Source: Hyposmocoma kahamanoa (lineage: Eukaryota > Arthropoda > Insecta > Lepidoptera > Cosmopterigidae). From it: DNA of 64,000 nucleotides. Positions 11,330 through 22,890 of the stretch are shown in pieces (the stretch's first letter is position 1; each line of letters opens with the position of its first letter). Where the stretch lies: assembly GCF_003589595.1 (NCBI RefSeq), contig NW_020654229.1, forward strand, positions 4,554,716-4,618,715. Reading direction: 5' to 3'. Position numbers and translations under genes: made by a program. The notes under the pieces were generated by a model. That model ran no database searches. It saw only the letters and a program-made list of their open reading frames with translations, and was not told the origin of the DNA.

Positions 11330-11720
11330 ATATCGATAATCTCAGTACAGAGTACTAAAAAACCGACCTCAAAAGTCATTCATCCTCTAGTTTGCCACCG
11401 TTAGAGGTACAATATTTTCTTTAAATTTAAACGAGACCACTACTGAGGGTCGTATTCTAGAACTCTACTCAATGCTCAAGTCAGGATTGCACTGGAAATA
11501 CGACCCTAATGGCAGGGACTTGAGTGTGATTTCGAGTGCTTTAAACCATACTCAAATCCTGACTTGAGCATTGAGTAGAGTTCTAGAATACGACCCTGAG
11601 GTACCCTCTTTCCAAAAAAAAGATTCATCAAAAACGGTTCACAAATTTTATTTATGGTTCGGCTGGAGTTATCGCGTAACATACAAACACACTTTAAGAA
11701 AAAACTGCAAAAAGGATGTT
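11330..11720 (+). repeat. retroposon 3'-end-like repeat, interrupted by a MITE
   Basis: CAGAGTACTAAAAAACCGAC, then CATTCATCCTCTAGTTTGCCA, then GAGGTACCCTCTTTCCAA correspond block by block to 21330-21560. The copy here is split at TGA by the MITE at 11447-11596. Confidence 0.65.
11447..11596. mobile_element. foldback MITE, GGGTCGTATTCTAGAACTCT family, TSD TGA
   Basis: Complete copy flanked by TGA (11444-11446 and 11597-11599). The unfilled site is present in the window at about 21448-21460, where CCACTTC-TGA-GGTACCCTC is uninterrupted. This proves the insertion and the 3-bp duplication. Confidence 0.85.
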
Positions 11721-12486
11721 TCGTTTTTTTTTTGGTTTTTGAAGTTAATAACAAAAATATATCATTTAATTTACTTTGTACATGAGATATATCGCAAAAT
11801 AGGCTATTTCTATTGTAAAATTTATATATTTTTTCTCTTCATAAAATCCGAAAGATGGTTATTGTAATAAAATTACAAAACACTGTACTGGGACTTGTAT
11901 TTTGGTTTGATACGATATCGTCCCTTAGTGTTTCCCGTTCAAATTTCAAGAAAATATTCCATTTCTAAGGATAGCAAATTAGAGGATGAATTCGGTTTTT
12001 GGATACCCTGAAAATTCAGTTAACCCACTTCAATTAAAGTTGACAAATTTTTTTAACTATACTTTTCTACTCTATTCAAATGAAATACGTGTTTGTCATT
12101 AATTTTATTTATTCTAAAACAAAGCAACCTACTTAAAATGCATCAAAGTTATTTTCATACTCTGGATACATAGTAAAAAACATCATTTCATCAATTTAGT
12201 TTACAAATATGAAAATCAAATCTATTGTGATGGTTATTCACGGAAAAAAAAACCACAATTTAGATAATTTACAACCTATATAATATTCATAATTACTTTA
12301 CTATTGATTTATATTCTACTAATTAAAGAGTTTCAAATAAACAATAATAGGTTTTTAACTCTACAAATTATTTTACCAGTGCAAAACTGCCGCATTTGGA
12401 CATTTAAATACAAGCATGATCGCCAAAGGTAGGTATTTTTAAGCTCATAGAAATAAATATCCGAAATCCGTTGATGGCGCGTCTTA
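11721..12486. other. no feature seen; very AT-rich
   Basis: No convincing reading frame, inverted ends or shared repeat. Confidence 0.35.
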
Positions 12487-12764
12487 CACTTGCGTGTTTC
12501 GCTTGCTTGCGTAGACTGGGTACACGGTGTAGAAATTTGCTTTCCGCGTTAAGGCGGTCAGGAGTCTTGGGGACGCGTGCACTTCCTGCTGCTCTGTGAT
12601 TGGCCAGTGGTGCTGTCCTCCGTAAACGTTCCCTGTTGCTTGCGTGAAAATATCAAGCTCACGCAACGCAATGCAAGACTCGTGAAGAGTCCTGCCTGCG
12701 CGTACGCGACAGATCTTTGCGTATGTGTGACGCGAGTTACGGAAGCAAGCGAAAAACGCATGTG
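12487..12764. mobile_element. MITE with CACTTGCGTGTTTCGCTTGC ends
   Basis: The left end CACTTGCGTGTTTCGCTTGC is mirrored imperfectly by GCAAGCGAAAAACGCATGTG at the right, about 27 bases with 4-5 mismatches. The interior is GC-rich, which explains the overlapping 60-98-codon reading frames on both strands here. Confidence 0.5.
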
Positions 12765-12837
12765 AACCACTCGTTAACACGGCATAAGGGAGTATCGTTC
12801 AAGATTCACTCGAACATTAAAAGTAAAGATTCTTGTG

Positions 12838-12945
12838 AAAGAGTTAATCCCGGGAAGTACTGTCACCATAATATGTACTTCTGACAGCAAGTAATGTAAG
12901 CATTACTGCGTTCCAGTTTTAAAGGCTAAGAGGAAGTGACACTAT
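12838..12945 (+). repeat. ~290-bp interspersed repeat, 5' fragment
   Basis: GTGAAAGAGTT, GGGAAGTACTG and GCATTACTGCGTTCC match the start of the repeat. Truncated and diverged. Confidence 0.6.
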
Positions 12946-12967
12946 AGGCTCATTCAACTCATCATCA

Positions 12968-13225
12968 AGGATAGCATTTGATTGAGTCTCCATTTCGGTA
13001 ATTTAGTCGCCAAATCGTCGTGGCATCCAAATTAGCGTGATTTACGGGAATCTATTATTATCAGTCCGTAGACAACATAAATTAATGCTTACTGTGCAAA
13101 AATGAGTCGTAGCCATTGAAATAACAAAGTTATAATGTTAAATCCCTCTGTGAAATTTGGTTTTGTTCAGATATGCGCTTTTTACCACTACTACATACGC
13201 GGATTTGCACCATCGCCGACGTTAT
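12968..13225 (+). repeat. interspersed repeat, copy 2 of 2
   Basis: Diverged partner of 9963-10260 (TTATCAGTCCGTAGACAACA, then CTTACTGTGCAAAAATGAG). Confidence 0.6.
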
Positions 13226-13485
13226 GTATTAAGGTGAGATATGATTTAGTAAATCACTACGCTGATTGTCACAGTATAACATTAAGTTGGCCAGAAAAAG
13301 TGCATTGTCTTTTTCGCTCTTATTGCACGGGCAAGCTTTTTCGAACTGGCTCAGGCCTACTGCTTTAGTTTCGGACTGGCCTACTGGCGGGATGTGAAGG
13401 TTTAGGTGACGAAAAGTAATATACCTTAAGATTATGACGTGAAGTCGCAATTTCAATGACAAAAGTAGTAAAAAGAACTTTATGA

Positions 13486-13690
13486 TAGTGACGGGACGAA
13501 CAAGACGTGTGCCTTAATGTAAGCGACACGCCGTGCATAACAGTTGCAGTGGTTTAAATGTCACCCTAAGACATAAGTCGACAAGACCCATGTGCCTGTA
13601 CCGGAACGCAGTAATGCAGAAAGCAAAACCGGTAATGCAAATAGGTAGGGTGGCAGTACTTCCCTGGACGAACTCTTTGATCTCTATGGC
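13486..13690 (-). repeat. ~290-bp interspersed repeat, reverse copy with internal deletions
   Basis: TGACGGGACGAACAAGACGT through TTCCCTGGACGAACTCTTTG match the family in reverse. The middle is shortened. Confidence 0.7.
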
Positions 13691-14029
13691 TACTAATTTT
13701 AGTTAATACAGGTCATAGATTTGTAATTTTTGGAACATTAGCCACCCAAGAACTGCTGTCATTTCTTTGTATTGTCGCAAAAATATGAACGGCAAAGTCC
13801 AATTCTTGTGTGTATTACCAAAGCGCGGCTTTCTTAACAGAACATTGATATGCATAATATTTGAAACTAGCATAAAAATACAATTGTACAGGTACATATA
13901 ACCTGAATTAATCAAGGTCAATGGTCACCATGTGAAGTCTAATTGTCAATTGTAACATTTTACGAACGTAAACGTGTAACTGTGAAAAAATTAGAGAGAC
14001 TGGTTGTAAATAGACATTCCATCTACAAA

Positions 14030-16828
14030 CTAAGTTTCAACGGTAGAAGTTAAATCTCTTTTACCACGTCGCTTCACCGTCCTCATTGGTAAAGGACTGT
14101 CCAATTTAAGCAGAGCTTGTGCTATAGCTCTTTCGAAACTATCCCTTGATTTTGGCCTGTATTTGTTTGCTGGTCCCACTATGCTTTCTATTGATTTATT
14201 GCCTATCAGATGCGCTAGAGGATTTACGTTAACTAGTTTTGTACCGTCAGGTAATTTTGGTAGTTCTTCTTTTGGGTCTGGTAATACTTCTTTTTCTTTA
14301 GCTTTTTGAGCTAACACCTCTTTCATTTTTACTATTTTGAAGTATGGTGCTTCTGGTAACAAGTGTGCTATACGCATTTCTTTCAATTCAGTTTTCTCCA
14401 GCTTTGGAATAACCAATTTATGCGGTATCACTCTGGGTTTTTCTTCTTCTAACATGATTTCTTGAGCTACATCCGGAACATTTTTATCATGACTGTCTAT
14501 TTCTTCTTCGTAATCAATGAATTCATTGTGTGATTCATAGTCTCTAACAGAGAGCTCTTCAGATTGAGTAACTGATGCGTTGATTGAAGGAAAAGGTTTT
14601 TGTATCAATCGTACACTTACATTATATTGTTCGGTATTTGTTTGTTTGTAACGCACAGGCATGGATAACTTCACCTGTTTAGTATTCTTTTCTTGCAGTG
14701 GAGTGAATTTTTTCATTTTTATCAGAGGTTGTTTATAAATTGTTTGGTTAATAGGTGTGATAGTAACACTGGTGCTGATGAGTACTTCTGGTTTTTTTGT
14801 ATTCTCTTCTGGAGTAAAGCTTTCGATAAATTTCTGTACTGATAACTTGTCCGGGACTTCTGTTAACTTTGCCACTTCAGTAACAGGCTGCTCTTTCACC
14901 ATTTTGATTGTTCTTTTGAACCTTTCCTGCATAGTTAGCTGTGGCACTGGATTATTTTTACCCAATTTACGTCTTTCAAGTAAATTTTTTAATGTTTCAG
15001 TTAGTTTCGATGTTGAGTGTTTCTTTTTCATATGTTTAGTCAAGTCATCGTTACTTTTAAATCGTTTTGAACATTTAATACATTTCTTTTCTTCCCTATT
15101 ACTGTGGGTGCTTATATGATGATTGTAGTTCTGGAATGTGTAGCAATATTCATTACAAATTTCACAAGTAAATCTCTTTTTATTACGACCAGTCAGTTTA
15201 CGATTCTTGAGTGATACATTACGGTTATATGATTTAGATTTTCTTGAAACGTGTCTCAGTTTACTCAATGGTTCGTCTTCGGAAAAATTCTCACTGAATG
15301 TGGTGCGTCGTTTTTTTAAACTTTTCTGAATTATTTTCCTATTACGCTTTCGAGTAATTCGTTTCTCTATTAATTTCATGTTATTAGCCTTTCTATTAGT
15401 TTCATTTTCAGTTCGATTTTCTGCTTCGCTGTTCAAAAAATCTGATTGTAGACTAACATCTTTTCTAGGTTGTTTAAACCTCATTTTGGGATGTTTACGG
15501 TTGTCAGTCTTTATTTTCTCAATATCTGTTTCTGCATCAGTTGTTTCCGGAACTTGCATCACTTCAGCATCTGTTTGTTCTACTTCTGTTTCTGTAACAT
15601 TTTCATTGGTTTCATTGTCATTTTGGAAAAAACTTGTAGGTTGAAATGGGTTAGCAGACTTTTCTGCAGCAAAGAAAACATGATAGTTTTCATCAAATTC
15701 CACATATCCCTCACTTTTATGTTCCATTTTAATATGTAGAGTAAAAGCTTTTCGTATTCTAAACCTCTTATCGCACATCTTACAAGAATACGGGTGCAGA
15801 TCTCGATGCGTTGAAAAATAGTGAGCGAACAACTCTTTAGGATGCTTGAAATACTTATCACATTGCATACATTTATATTTATATAAATGGAAATGCTTTT
15901 TATGTGACCGATTTATATGTTTCTCTAAAGCAACAGTCCCAACAAATTCTCTATTACACAGCATACAGAACTTCATCATTATAGCCATAGGGTGTGCTTT
16001 TGTCTGATGTTCTGACAACTCGTACATAGAACTGAGTATAACCTTACATATACTACATTTGATGACCTTGCATTCTTTACGGTGACTTTTTAAATTTGCA
16101 ACTTTGACCATCTTATGGCACGCTTGACATTTTTTCTCCATGTCTTGATCAGTAGCATCTATCCAACACTCTTTGTGATCCTGCAAGTGTCTCCAGAGAC
16201 TACTTTTGTCTTTATACACGTTGGAACATGTATTGCAGACCAACGATACACAATTTTTTATTTGTAAATGTTTTATGTAGTTAATAACATCATTGGAATT
16301 GTATCCGCATTTAGTACAGAAGTAGGAAGTGTCCGTGCCCAACGAATGGAGAAATTTAACAGCTTTTATGTTTAAAACGGAAGAAAGGAGCGAGTAATAG
16401 CGGTTTAAAAACACTCCTTCTTTGATTTCGCCATGTTTCGTGAATTCGTGCTGTTCTAATTCAGAAATTTCGTTAAAAACCTTGTTACACTGTGAGCATG
16501 AGAATAACATGTTCTTTTTATAAATAGGATGTTTACTTTCGTGTCTCTGTAGCTGCTTATAGTCTGTAAAGGCTCTAGTACAGAATTTGCAACGCCTAAC
16601 ACTGGCCAAGTGTGTATCGGTCAAATGGGTCACATAATCGCCCGCGTTCGTAAAAACTGCCGAGCAAAATTGACATAAAGTCACATAAGGGTGTATTAGG
16701 TCCTCATCTACGTGTACTTGCGTCAAATGGACGGCCAAGTCTTCTGGGTCCAGAAACTCGGCGTTACAAATGTTACAAGTCGTGTCAGGATCTGGAGGGT
16801 CCATTAACATCTCTTCTTCATCGTCCAT
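14030..16828 (-). CDS. multi-C2H2 zinc-finger protein, 932 residues
   Basis: Single-exon reading frame on the minus strand. The likely start is the ATG at 16828 (MDDEEEMLMD, A at -3). The frame stays open 14 codons further, but there it has only a GTG. About 13 fingers are visible. Eleven run from residue about 18 to 368 (first CNICNAEF..H-x4-H, last CKMCDKRF..HIKMEH); the ones near 171 and 234 are C2HC variants. Two more are near 565 and 592 (CEICNEYC.., CIKCSKRF..). Basic stretches (RKRNRK, KKRR) at about 490-540 suggest nuclear import. The last ~320 residues are finger-free, rich in K, E and P. Family knowledge: such proteins usually bind DNA or RNA as regulators, but the target is unknown. 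Linkers are mostly not the TGEKP type. It could belong to a lineage-specific insect zinc-finger expansion. No frameshifts. Confidence 0.88.
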   Translation of the reverse strand: MDDEEEMLMDPPDPDTTCNICNAEFLDPEDLAVHLTQVHVDEDLIHPYVTLCQFCSAVFTNAGDYVTHLTDTHLASVRRCKFCTRAFTDYKQLQRHESKHPIYKKNMLFSCSQCNKVFNEISELEQHEFTKHGEIKEGVFLNRYYSLLSSVLNIKAVKFLHSLGTDTSYFCTKCGYNSNDVINYIKHLQIKNCVSLVCNTCSNVYKDKSSLWRHLQDHKECWIDATDQDMEKKCQACHKMVKVANLKSHRKECKVIKCSICKVILSSMYELSEHQTKAHPMAIMMKFCMLCNREFVGTVALEKHINRSHKKHFHLYKYKCMQCDKYFKHPKELFAHYFSTHRDLHPYSCKMCDKRFRIRKAFTLHIKMEHKSEGYVEFDENYHVFFAAEKSANPFQPTSFFQNDNETNENVTETEVEQTDAEVMQVPETTDAETDIEKIKTDNRKHPKMRFKQPRKDVSLQSDFLNSEAENRTENETNRKANNMKLIEKRITRKRNRKIIQKSLKKRRTTFSENFSEDEPLSKLRHVSRKSKSYNRNVSLKNRKLTGRNKKRFTCEICNEYCYTFQNYNHHISTHSNREEKKCIKCSKRFKSNDDLTKHMKKKHSTSKLTETLKNLLERRKLGKNNPVPQLTMQERFKRTIKMVKEQPVTEVAKLTEVPDKLSVQKFIESFTPEENTKKPEVLISTSVTITPINQTIYKQPLIKMKKFTPLQEKNTKQVKLSMPVRYKQTNTEQYNVSVRLIQKPFPSINASVTQSEELSVRDYESHNEFIDYEEEIDSHDKNVPDVAQEIMLEEEKPRVIPHKLVIPKLEKTELKEMRIAHLLPEAPYFKIVKMKEVLAQKAKEKEVLPDPKEELPKLPDGTKLVNVNPLAHLIGNKSIESIVGPANKYRPKSRDSFERAIAQALLKLDSPLPMRTVKRRGKRDLTSTVET

Positions 16829-17160
16829 GATTGTGTATAATGGAAAACACCGTATAAGTTGTTTATACACTTAGTGATATGGATTTTGATGTAATATTCG
16901 TGATTTTTCACAGCAAATGTTATACGCCAGAAAGGCGTCAAATAATGACTTTTTGACCGGTGCTGCCAGGGCCCAGACGAAAATTCCATTTCGTTACTTG
17001 ATAAGTTTTTATTTTAATGGCATTGCCTTCACATTAAGCCAATGAAAGTGTCGGGAAAGCAGAAAGTAACATTTCAGTTGCACCACACATATTGAATTAC
17101 ATTGTTTTTTTAATTAAGAAATGTAACTGCAAATGTTACGCCTAATTCCTAATAGGGGGC
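16829..17160. promoter_or_regulatory. presumed 5' leader and promoter region of the zinc-finger gene
   Basis: Position only: immediately upstream of the minus-strand start at 16828. No convincing TATA box or initiator was picked out. Confidence 0.25.
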
Positions 17161-18939
17161 ATTCATTAATGGATTCATGCAGGATTGCATTGCACTCCGC
17201 CGCGTAAAGCAGGATTATGAATCATAATCGTAGCGTGCAAACCATCCTGCAATGCATTTTGCGAGACTCCATACCCATAGTCTCCTGCCTGCACGGCAGA
17301 CTGCCATGCAGGTAGTGAATGGTTCTTTGAAAATGGAAAAGTAAGTACGTTCAAGAAAAATCAAGTCATCTCTCAGTTACTTTATTATCTAATTGGGTGT
17401 GTTTGTATTTATGAATTTGAAAAATCTCAACGTTCCCAAACGTTACGAAAAGTGCTTTTAAAACAATGTGAGAACTCAAATTACAAAAAAATATAAGAAA
17501 TTTAACCACCAGGCAACACTATTCTTGACAAACTTTTTTTTGTTTTCTTTTCTGGCTATGGTGGGTCGGAAATAATTATTTATGTTTACATTGAGGCATT
17601 GGCAAGTGAGAAGGAGCTCCGGTTTGTTCCGAGTAATTGTGAATGCTAAGTAAATTAGTTTTTGTACTCTTACTTTTGTATTATACATTTTTCAACTATT
17701 TTTAGCATAAACACGCCAACGGCTGTAAAATTGTCGGCAAAATATTTAAATACATTTATAACTAGCAATTTCTGAGCTTTTAATTGGAAATTGTTTTAGA
17801 TTTGTGTATCAGAACATACTTAAGGTTACCAAGGCAAATTGATTCGTTTCCAGATAAAAATGGTGTTGAAGAAGAAACTATGCTTGCTCATTAACCAGGG
17901 GTACAAAAAAGGAGCCTCCAATAAAGACGAACCATTCCTATTCCGTGCGTCTGGCGTGGTGCTCCTTCGGCAACATATAGGTATAGCCATCGATACGTTA
18001 TGATAAGAAGAAGAACGATTTATTACGGACAATTTAATAAAATATAGCAGGTATTTTTTGAACCTGATATCATACTTATCTACTCACATTATGAATAAAT
18101 GTACTCTGTCCTTGTAGTCGTAATTAATGCATAAGTACTATTATTCGTTGTATACCAAAACCAATTGCAGTTTTAATAAAATGCCTAAAAACAGAACAAT
18201 TGATCAAACAAAGTGCGAAACGCGTCGTTTGTTACTGAATTACTGAATGATTGAGTCATAGGTATACATCTGTACAAATAAGCCGGTATAGCAACCATTT
18301 CAATTGTTACTCATGAATGATCCATTGACGATCAAAGTTGCTAGCGTGATTATAGTTGCGAAACTATGTAGATTACTGAAGAGTACAAATCGATGAACAT
18401 TGTTAAATTTTAGCAATAAATTGAGCTATAAAATTACCACACTAAAAATCGTTACATGAAGTGCGTCACAACTCTATTAATAAACGAATTTACGTTCCTT
18501 GACTTGTGCCGTTTTATGTGCTGTAAGGCTTTGTATTATTATTTATTGATTGAACATTGGCTACAGAGCCATCAGCTTAAGAACGTACAAATAATTAAAA
18601 AAGTCAACACGTAGTTGTGTACTTAAAATAAACATTAATTGGAATAAAACTGTAACTGACTTAGGGCTTTGTTAAATAACAAAAAAAATTACAACAGAGA
18701 ACAGTATAAGATTGAGCCGACAGTCCAATAATAGGGTTTTGTTAACCGACGAAATAACACGTCAATATAAAAAATATCAATTAGTTCCATAGACTGACTA
18801 GTTTTTTGACGCTCATATTTAATTACTTTGATAATGAAATTTAAAGTAACTGAAAAAATCTTAATGCTATTTTTGACGCAAGCGTATTCGTCGTTGTGTC
18901 GCAAAACATTTGCGTGAAGTGAAGTGATTTTAATAAGTC
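17161..18939. other. no gene seen; imperfect inverted repeats at 17161-17330
   Basis: Around 17.16-17.33 kb there are partly symmetrical GCAGGATTGCATTGCA and CCTGCAATGCATTTTGC blocks followed by CCTGCCTGCACGGCAGACTG. They may be remnants of a foldback element. The remainder is AT-rich with only short reading frames. Confidence 0.3.
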
Positions 18940-19317
18940 CTTAGAATAATAACGCATAGAATGATAGTTTCGTATCAAACAAACTGTCACAAGTGAGGCA
19001 AAAATCAAATGCATGTAGGCTAGTGTTAGTAGTAGGTTAATTTTCGGTTTTAGTGAATATTTATATAAAAATACAAGTTGAAAAGCGTTACTTCCTTGTG
19101 GAATGTGATGTTAGTATTTATTTTATGTTTGTCTGACGTATTTTTACACTCATTTACCGCACATTTCGTAATTTTTAGCTGAAATTCTGAAGCTGTTCGC
19201 GGTGCAAGTTGACCTTGAGCACTGAAGGCCCGCCCGCTCGTGTAGGCCCTTTGGGAGCGCTTCAATTTGCCTCACTTAGCGTGTTAGGGCTAGGTTTCTA
19301 TGCGTTATTATTCTAAG
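18940..19317 (-). mobile_element. P-element-like MITE with THAP exon remnant, copy 1
   Basis: Ends are 22-base inverted repeats beginning CTTAGAATAATAACGCATAG. A perfect 8-bp TSD AATAAGTC flanks it (18932-18939 and 19318-19325). On the minus strand a reading frame contains TKCAVNECKNTSDKHK followed by NITFHK, which looks like the beginning of a THAP zinc finger (Cys-x4-Cys, then the FHK step). THAP domains are the DNA-binding domains of P-type transposases, and P elements make 8-bp duplications. The element is only 378 bp, so it is a nonautonomous derivative. Confidence 0.8.
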
Positions 19318-19325
19318 AATAAGTC

Positions 19326-19954
19326 ATTTAAAAAAATAGATACGTAAAACGCAGAGTGTGTTTTTTGATTTTCCATCATACACGAAGTTGCCAACTCTTT
19401 AGTCATGTGGCTTTCTTTTCAACTTTTTTATTGCCGTCTACTGGCGAGACGAGTTAATTTCTTGAAATTCACATTTAATTACCTTGACGAGTGAAATAAA
19501 AAAATTTAAGAACCCTTTTATTGGATAAAAGTAATTAAAATCAAAATATTATTTTAAACTGCACGGTCGACTTTAGCACTTTGGGCGGTTGTTATCATAT
19601 ACAATTGAATTTAAACACAAATAAATCTTAGGTTAATAAAGTTTGACGTATTTTTACACTTTACGGACAATGGCACGTCAGATTACACATTTTTGTTCGA
19701 AAATCTAGAACAAGACAGTCAATGTGTAGCTTGATGTGCTGGCGTGTGCAATTTCGACCAAAATTACAACTTTTCAGAAGAGACGATAGAAGAATGTACA
19801 AACGAAGTTACTCGATAACTTTTGTATGCTGAAGATAAATAGGATAAACAAGTTTAAATAGAAGAGTTAAAATTTTTAATTTTGTATTATATAGTTTGTA
19901 TATTATTATGACTTTCTTTTGATAAAAGCACTTTTGAAGTATATGATCGTACTA
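19326..19954. other. no feature seen
   Basis: AT-rich spacer between two MITEs. Confidence 0.35.
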
Positions 19955-20262
19955 GGGCCGACTGAAAAGTAATCTACCAAAGTATACAATAAAAGACGAC
20001 TATGGCTACTTTTTTCAGTATGAAATGTACACATTGAAATAGAAAATGCATTTATTATAATTGATAGAAAGGGACATTAGGTACACTTTTAACAAAAAGT
20101 TGCTCAGTCGTATAAATTTGGCTTTTTCTTCCGCCATTTTGTCCATTTAAATCGAAACGTATTGACAAAAGAGTGTCACTAATTAAAAAAAAAGAATACG
20201 TCACGATAGTGGCCTGTATACTTTTGAACTGAAAATAATCAAAAGTACTTTTCAGTCGCCTC
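19955..20262. mobile_element. MITE with CGACTGAAAAGTA ends
   Basis: CGACTGAAAAGTA at the left and TACTTTTCAGTCG at the right are inverted repeats of 13 bases about 300 bases apart. Could be mariner-related, but a TSD is not clear. Confidence 0.5.
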
Positions 20263-21329
20263 TCGCATGTAGCTTTACGAAGAACAGGAATTTTAGGAGC
20301 AATATACCTTTTACCAATTTTCAGGGAGAATTAAATTACACCACCACCCTGCACATTGCGGTGAAATCACATTCTTTTGTGACAATCTATTTCACTGTCA
20401 TGTCATCACTAGACTGTCACCCAGTGCCCGTACAAAATAACTAGGCAATGTACACTGCCATGCACAAATACAAGATTCACAGGTAACATATAATAATTTC
20501 TAGAGCATTCCAACTTTATTTACCGTAAAAATACAATTTAAAATACATTCATGCCGCCCGTACAAACTGCTTGATCATTCTAACCTAAAAATTTCTTGTT
20601 AATTTTTAACAACAAAATCAGTTTATTAATTATATTTTTGCGGCAAATATAGTGTTAATGATGTATTCGTGTGTGTTATAAGTGTTTTAATAGGACCTAA
20701 TGTTTAATTTTTTTACTAAATTTTGCGATAGTGGTTTTTGTGGTTAACTTTGTAATAGCGCACAATTTTATGTAGGTACATCGTAGAAATGGCAAAAATT
20801 GGTTTCTTCGTTATTTGAACGGTAATTGTGGTAAAAGTTTTCTATTATTTTGCGCTTTGTTTTTGTTTTTTTGTGCGATTGACTGAATTTTTAGTCATGA
20901 CGTCATTGTACCCCCACTGTTTTCGTCGTGACGTCGTTTCTACCCGTCTTACCCAACTTACCCGTCCGTTATTCTACTATGCAGGTTTATTACTTTTCTA
21001 CTGTACTGGTTTATTAGTGTGTTGCTTCTTTACAATTTTCTAGAACTTTACCATTTTTTTGTTATTTATACAAAACTACTGTACATAGTAATTATTAACC
21101 CAAATATTGGCAGAATCCTCGTGGATGTTGATGGACCTGCTGTAAAGAAATTGGAATTGCTTCTTTTTTAGAATGTTGCTATAATTAATCAGAATTCATT
21201 TTATTATTATTTTTATTGCATCTATTAGTTCTCTTTATGTATGGAATATAGAGTGGATGATGTAGATTATATAGAGCTAACATGGAATGAGTCATCTAGG
21301 TTCGGTGCCCTAAAGCACAAGTTGAAAAC
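20263..21329. other. no gene seen; palindromic TGACGTCA at about 20897
   Basis: A 71-codon frame at 20828-21043 lacks support. TGACGTCA (CREB/ATF-type site) and a second GTGACGTCG lie within it. With no neighbouring gene their role is unknown. Confidence 0.3.
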
Positions 21330-21560
21330 CAATATTGTCCAATTAAAAAAACAGTACATAGTACTAAAAACGGACCTCAAGCCATTCATCCTCTAGTTTG
21401 CCATCCTTAGAGGTGGAATATTTTCTTCAAATTTAAATGGGACCACTTCTGAGGTACCCTCTTTCCAACAAAAAAGAATCATCAAAATCGGTTATTGAGT
21501 AACATACATACAAAAAAAAACATACACTTGAGTGGAGAACCTTCTCCTTTTTATGAAGTC
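21330..21560 (+). repeat. retroposon 3'-end-like repeat, uninterrupted copy
   Basis: Same repeat as 11330-11720 without the MITE. Contains GAGGTACCCTCTTTCCAACA and ends GAACCTTCTCCTTTTTATGA. Confidence 0.6.
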
Positions 21561-21718
21561 GGTTATTTAATACATCTACCAACTAAAGCACACAAATCAA
21601 ATTAATTTCTTACTTCATTAATTTGTAACTTAAATTCTAGTGGAGTCTTCAAATTATCATTTTCTTCACATCTTTCAACATTACAACAATACAAAAAATA
21701 TATAATTATTTATTTATT

Positions 21719-21935
21719 TAACTGCCTCCGTGGCCGAACGGTAACCATGCCACGCAGAGGTCCCAGGTTCGATTCCGGGCCGGGAAAAATATTTGTATGG
21801 CCTACATTTATTTATCTCGTGAGTTTGGGTATAATTTGTGGATGTCTGTGTGCGTCCATGGCACCCATGACACAGGTCTTCCTTAGTGCGGGGTTATGTT
21901 AAATGAGTGCGTGTGTGCAATATTATTAAGAGCGT
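21719..21935 (+). mobile_element. tRNA-derived SINE (family A)
   Basis: Head CTGCCTCCGTGGCCGAACGG with a small deletion before CCACGCAGAGGTCCC, B box GGTTCGATTCC, and the family body ending near AATATTATTA. Confidence 0.85.
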
Positions 21936-22194
21936 AGCACTTATGTGCTTTAGTCCGCCAACCCTAGCATTGGAAGAAGACAGTCACAAACAGCATTCTC
22001 AGATCAAATTGAGAGTTTTCTTAAAAAGCCTGGAGTGCATCGTCAAAAGAATAAGAGGACATGTATTATGATTTGTGAATGAAAGTCAAGTAAGAGTGGT
22101 TTGTAAGGATCCAGCTAAGTCCCGATCAATAGTCTCCGCCTAATCCAATGGGAATCTAAAAGAAGGGTGTCAGTACCTTTATAACGGGTGATTC

Positions 22195-22432
22195 ATTTAG
22201 AGTTACTTTTTTCAAAACTGAAAAAATCTAATAAAAACAAATTTATCGGGTTATCTTTATCATATAAAAAAACCATTCTTGATATTTTTTAAAGATCATT
22301 TCTTTCAAATATTGTCCGTAACTGTGGTTAACGTGGTTCATTCTGCAGTTCCAATTTTAGATGCCGCATCTCGGACGTGCCATCGAAAATTGGAATTTGT
22401 GCCATTGTCATTATATTAATCTCATTTAGCTG
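22195..22432. other. possible transposon fragment of unknown type
   Basis: GGGTGATTCATTTAGAGTTA looks like a transposon terminus, but no partner end or second copy was located in the window. Confidence 0.2.
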
Positions 22433-22498
22433 CCTCTGTGGCTGAACGGTTACCATGCAGGTGCAGAGATCCCAGGTGTCATTCCCAGGCCTGGATAC
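22433..22498 (+). mobile_element. tRNA-like head of SINE family A, truncated
   Basis: GCTGCCTCTGTGGCTGAACG GTTACCATGCAGG, then a damaged B box (GGTGTCATTCC). The body is missing. Confidence 0.65.
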
Positions 22499-22769
22499 TG
22501 GCCAAGTCTAGTGACTGTCATTAAGGAAAAAAACTTTCCTGATTCAACTGGCTTGCAAATAGAAAAACGATGATCAGTCCATTGGCTTGGGAGCTATGAT
22601 ATCACAGACACATGCAGATACATAGACAACTATATGGGTAATTTTCAAGTTAGTTTTCTCTTTCTGATTTTGGTGGCAGTTTTTATTATTTAAGTTCTCT
22701 TTCTATCTCAGCTTGTACGAGGTCTATCCTAGAAGTATCCGACCAACGTCCATTATGACATATATAATA

Positions 22770-22890
22770 ATCTCTGTACAGAGTACTAAAAAAACCGACT
22801 TCAAAAGTTCGTGAAACTATTAACATCTATTTGCCAAGTTATATTGAAATCGGTTCCCCTAGTTGCTACTATACGAGACTTAATACAGGA
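22770..22890 (+). repeat. fragment of the AGAGTACTAAAAAACCGACT repeat
   Basis: CTGTACAGAGTACTAAAAAA CCGACTTCAAAAG corresponds to the start of the 11330 repeat; a reverse fragment occurs near 56.19 kb. Confidence 0.5.

Noticed and set aside
12484..12780. Overlapping 62-98-codon frames on both strands
   Set aside because: They lie within a GC-rich MITE with inverted ends and conflict with each other.
15378..15861. Frames of 88-93 codons overlapping zinc-finger gene 1
   Set aside because: Shadows of the finger gene in other frames.
16829..16870. Longer 946-residue version of the zinc-finger protein
   Set aside because: The extra 14 codons begin with GTG, not ATG. The ATG at 16828 has a good context and is followed at once by MDDEEE.
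17826..18032. Frame around GTGCTCCTTCGGCAACATAT
   Set aside because: Open on both strands for about 50-68 codons but without domain, splice or copy-number support.
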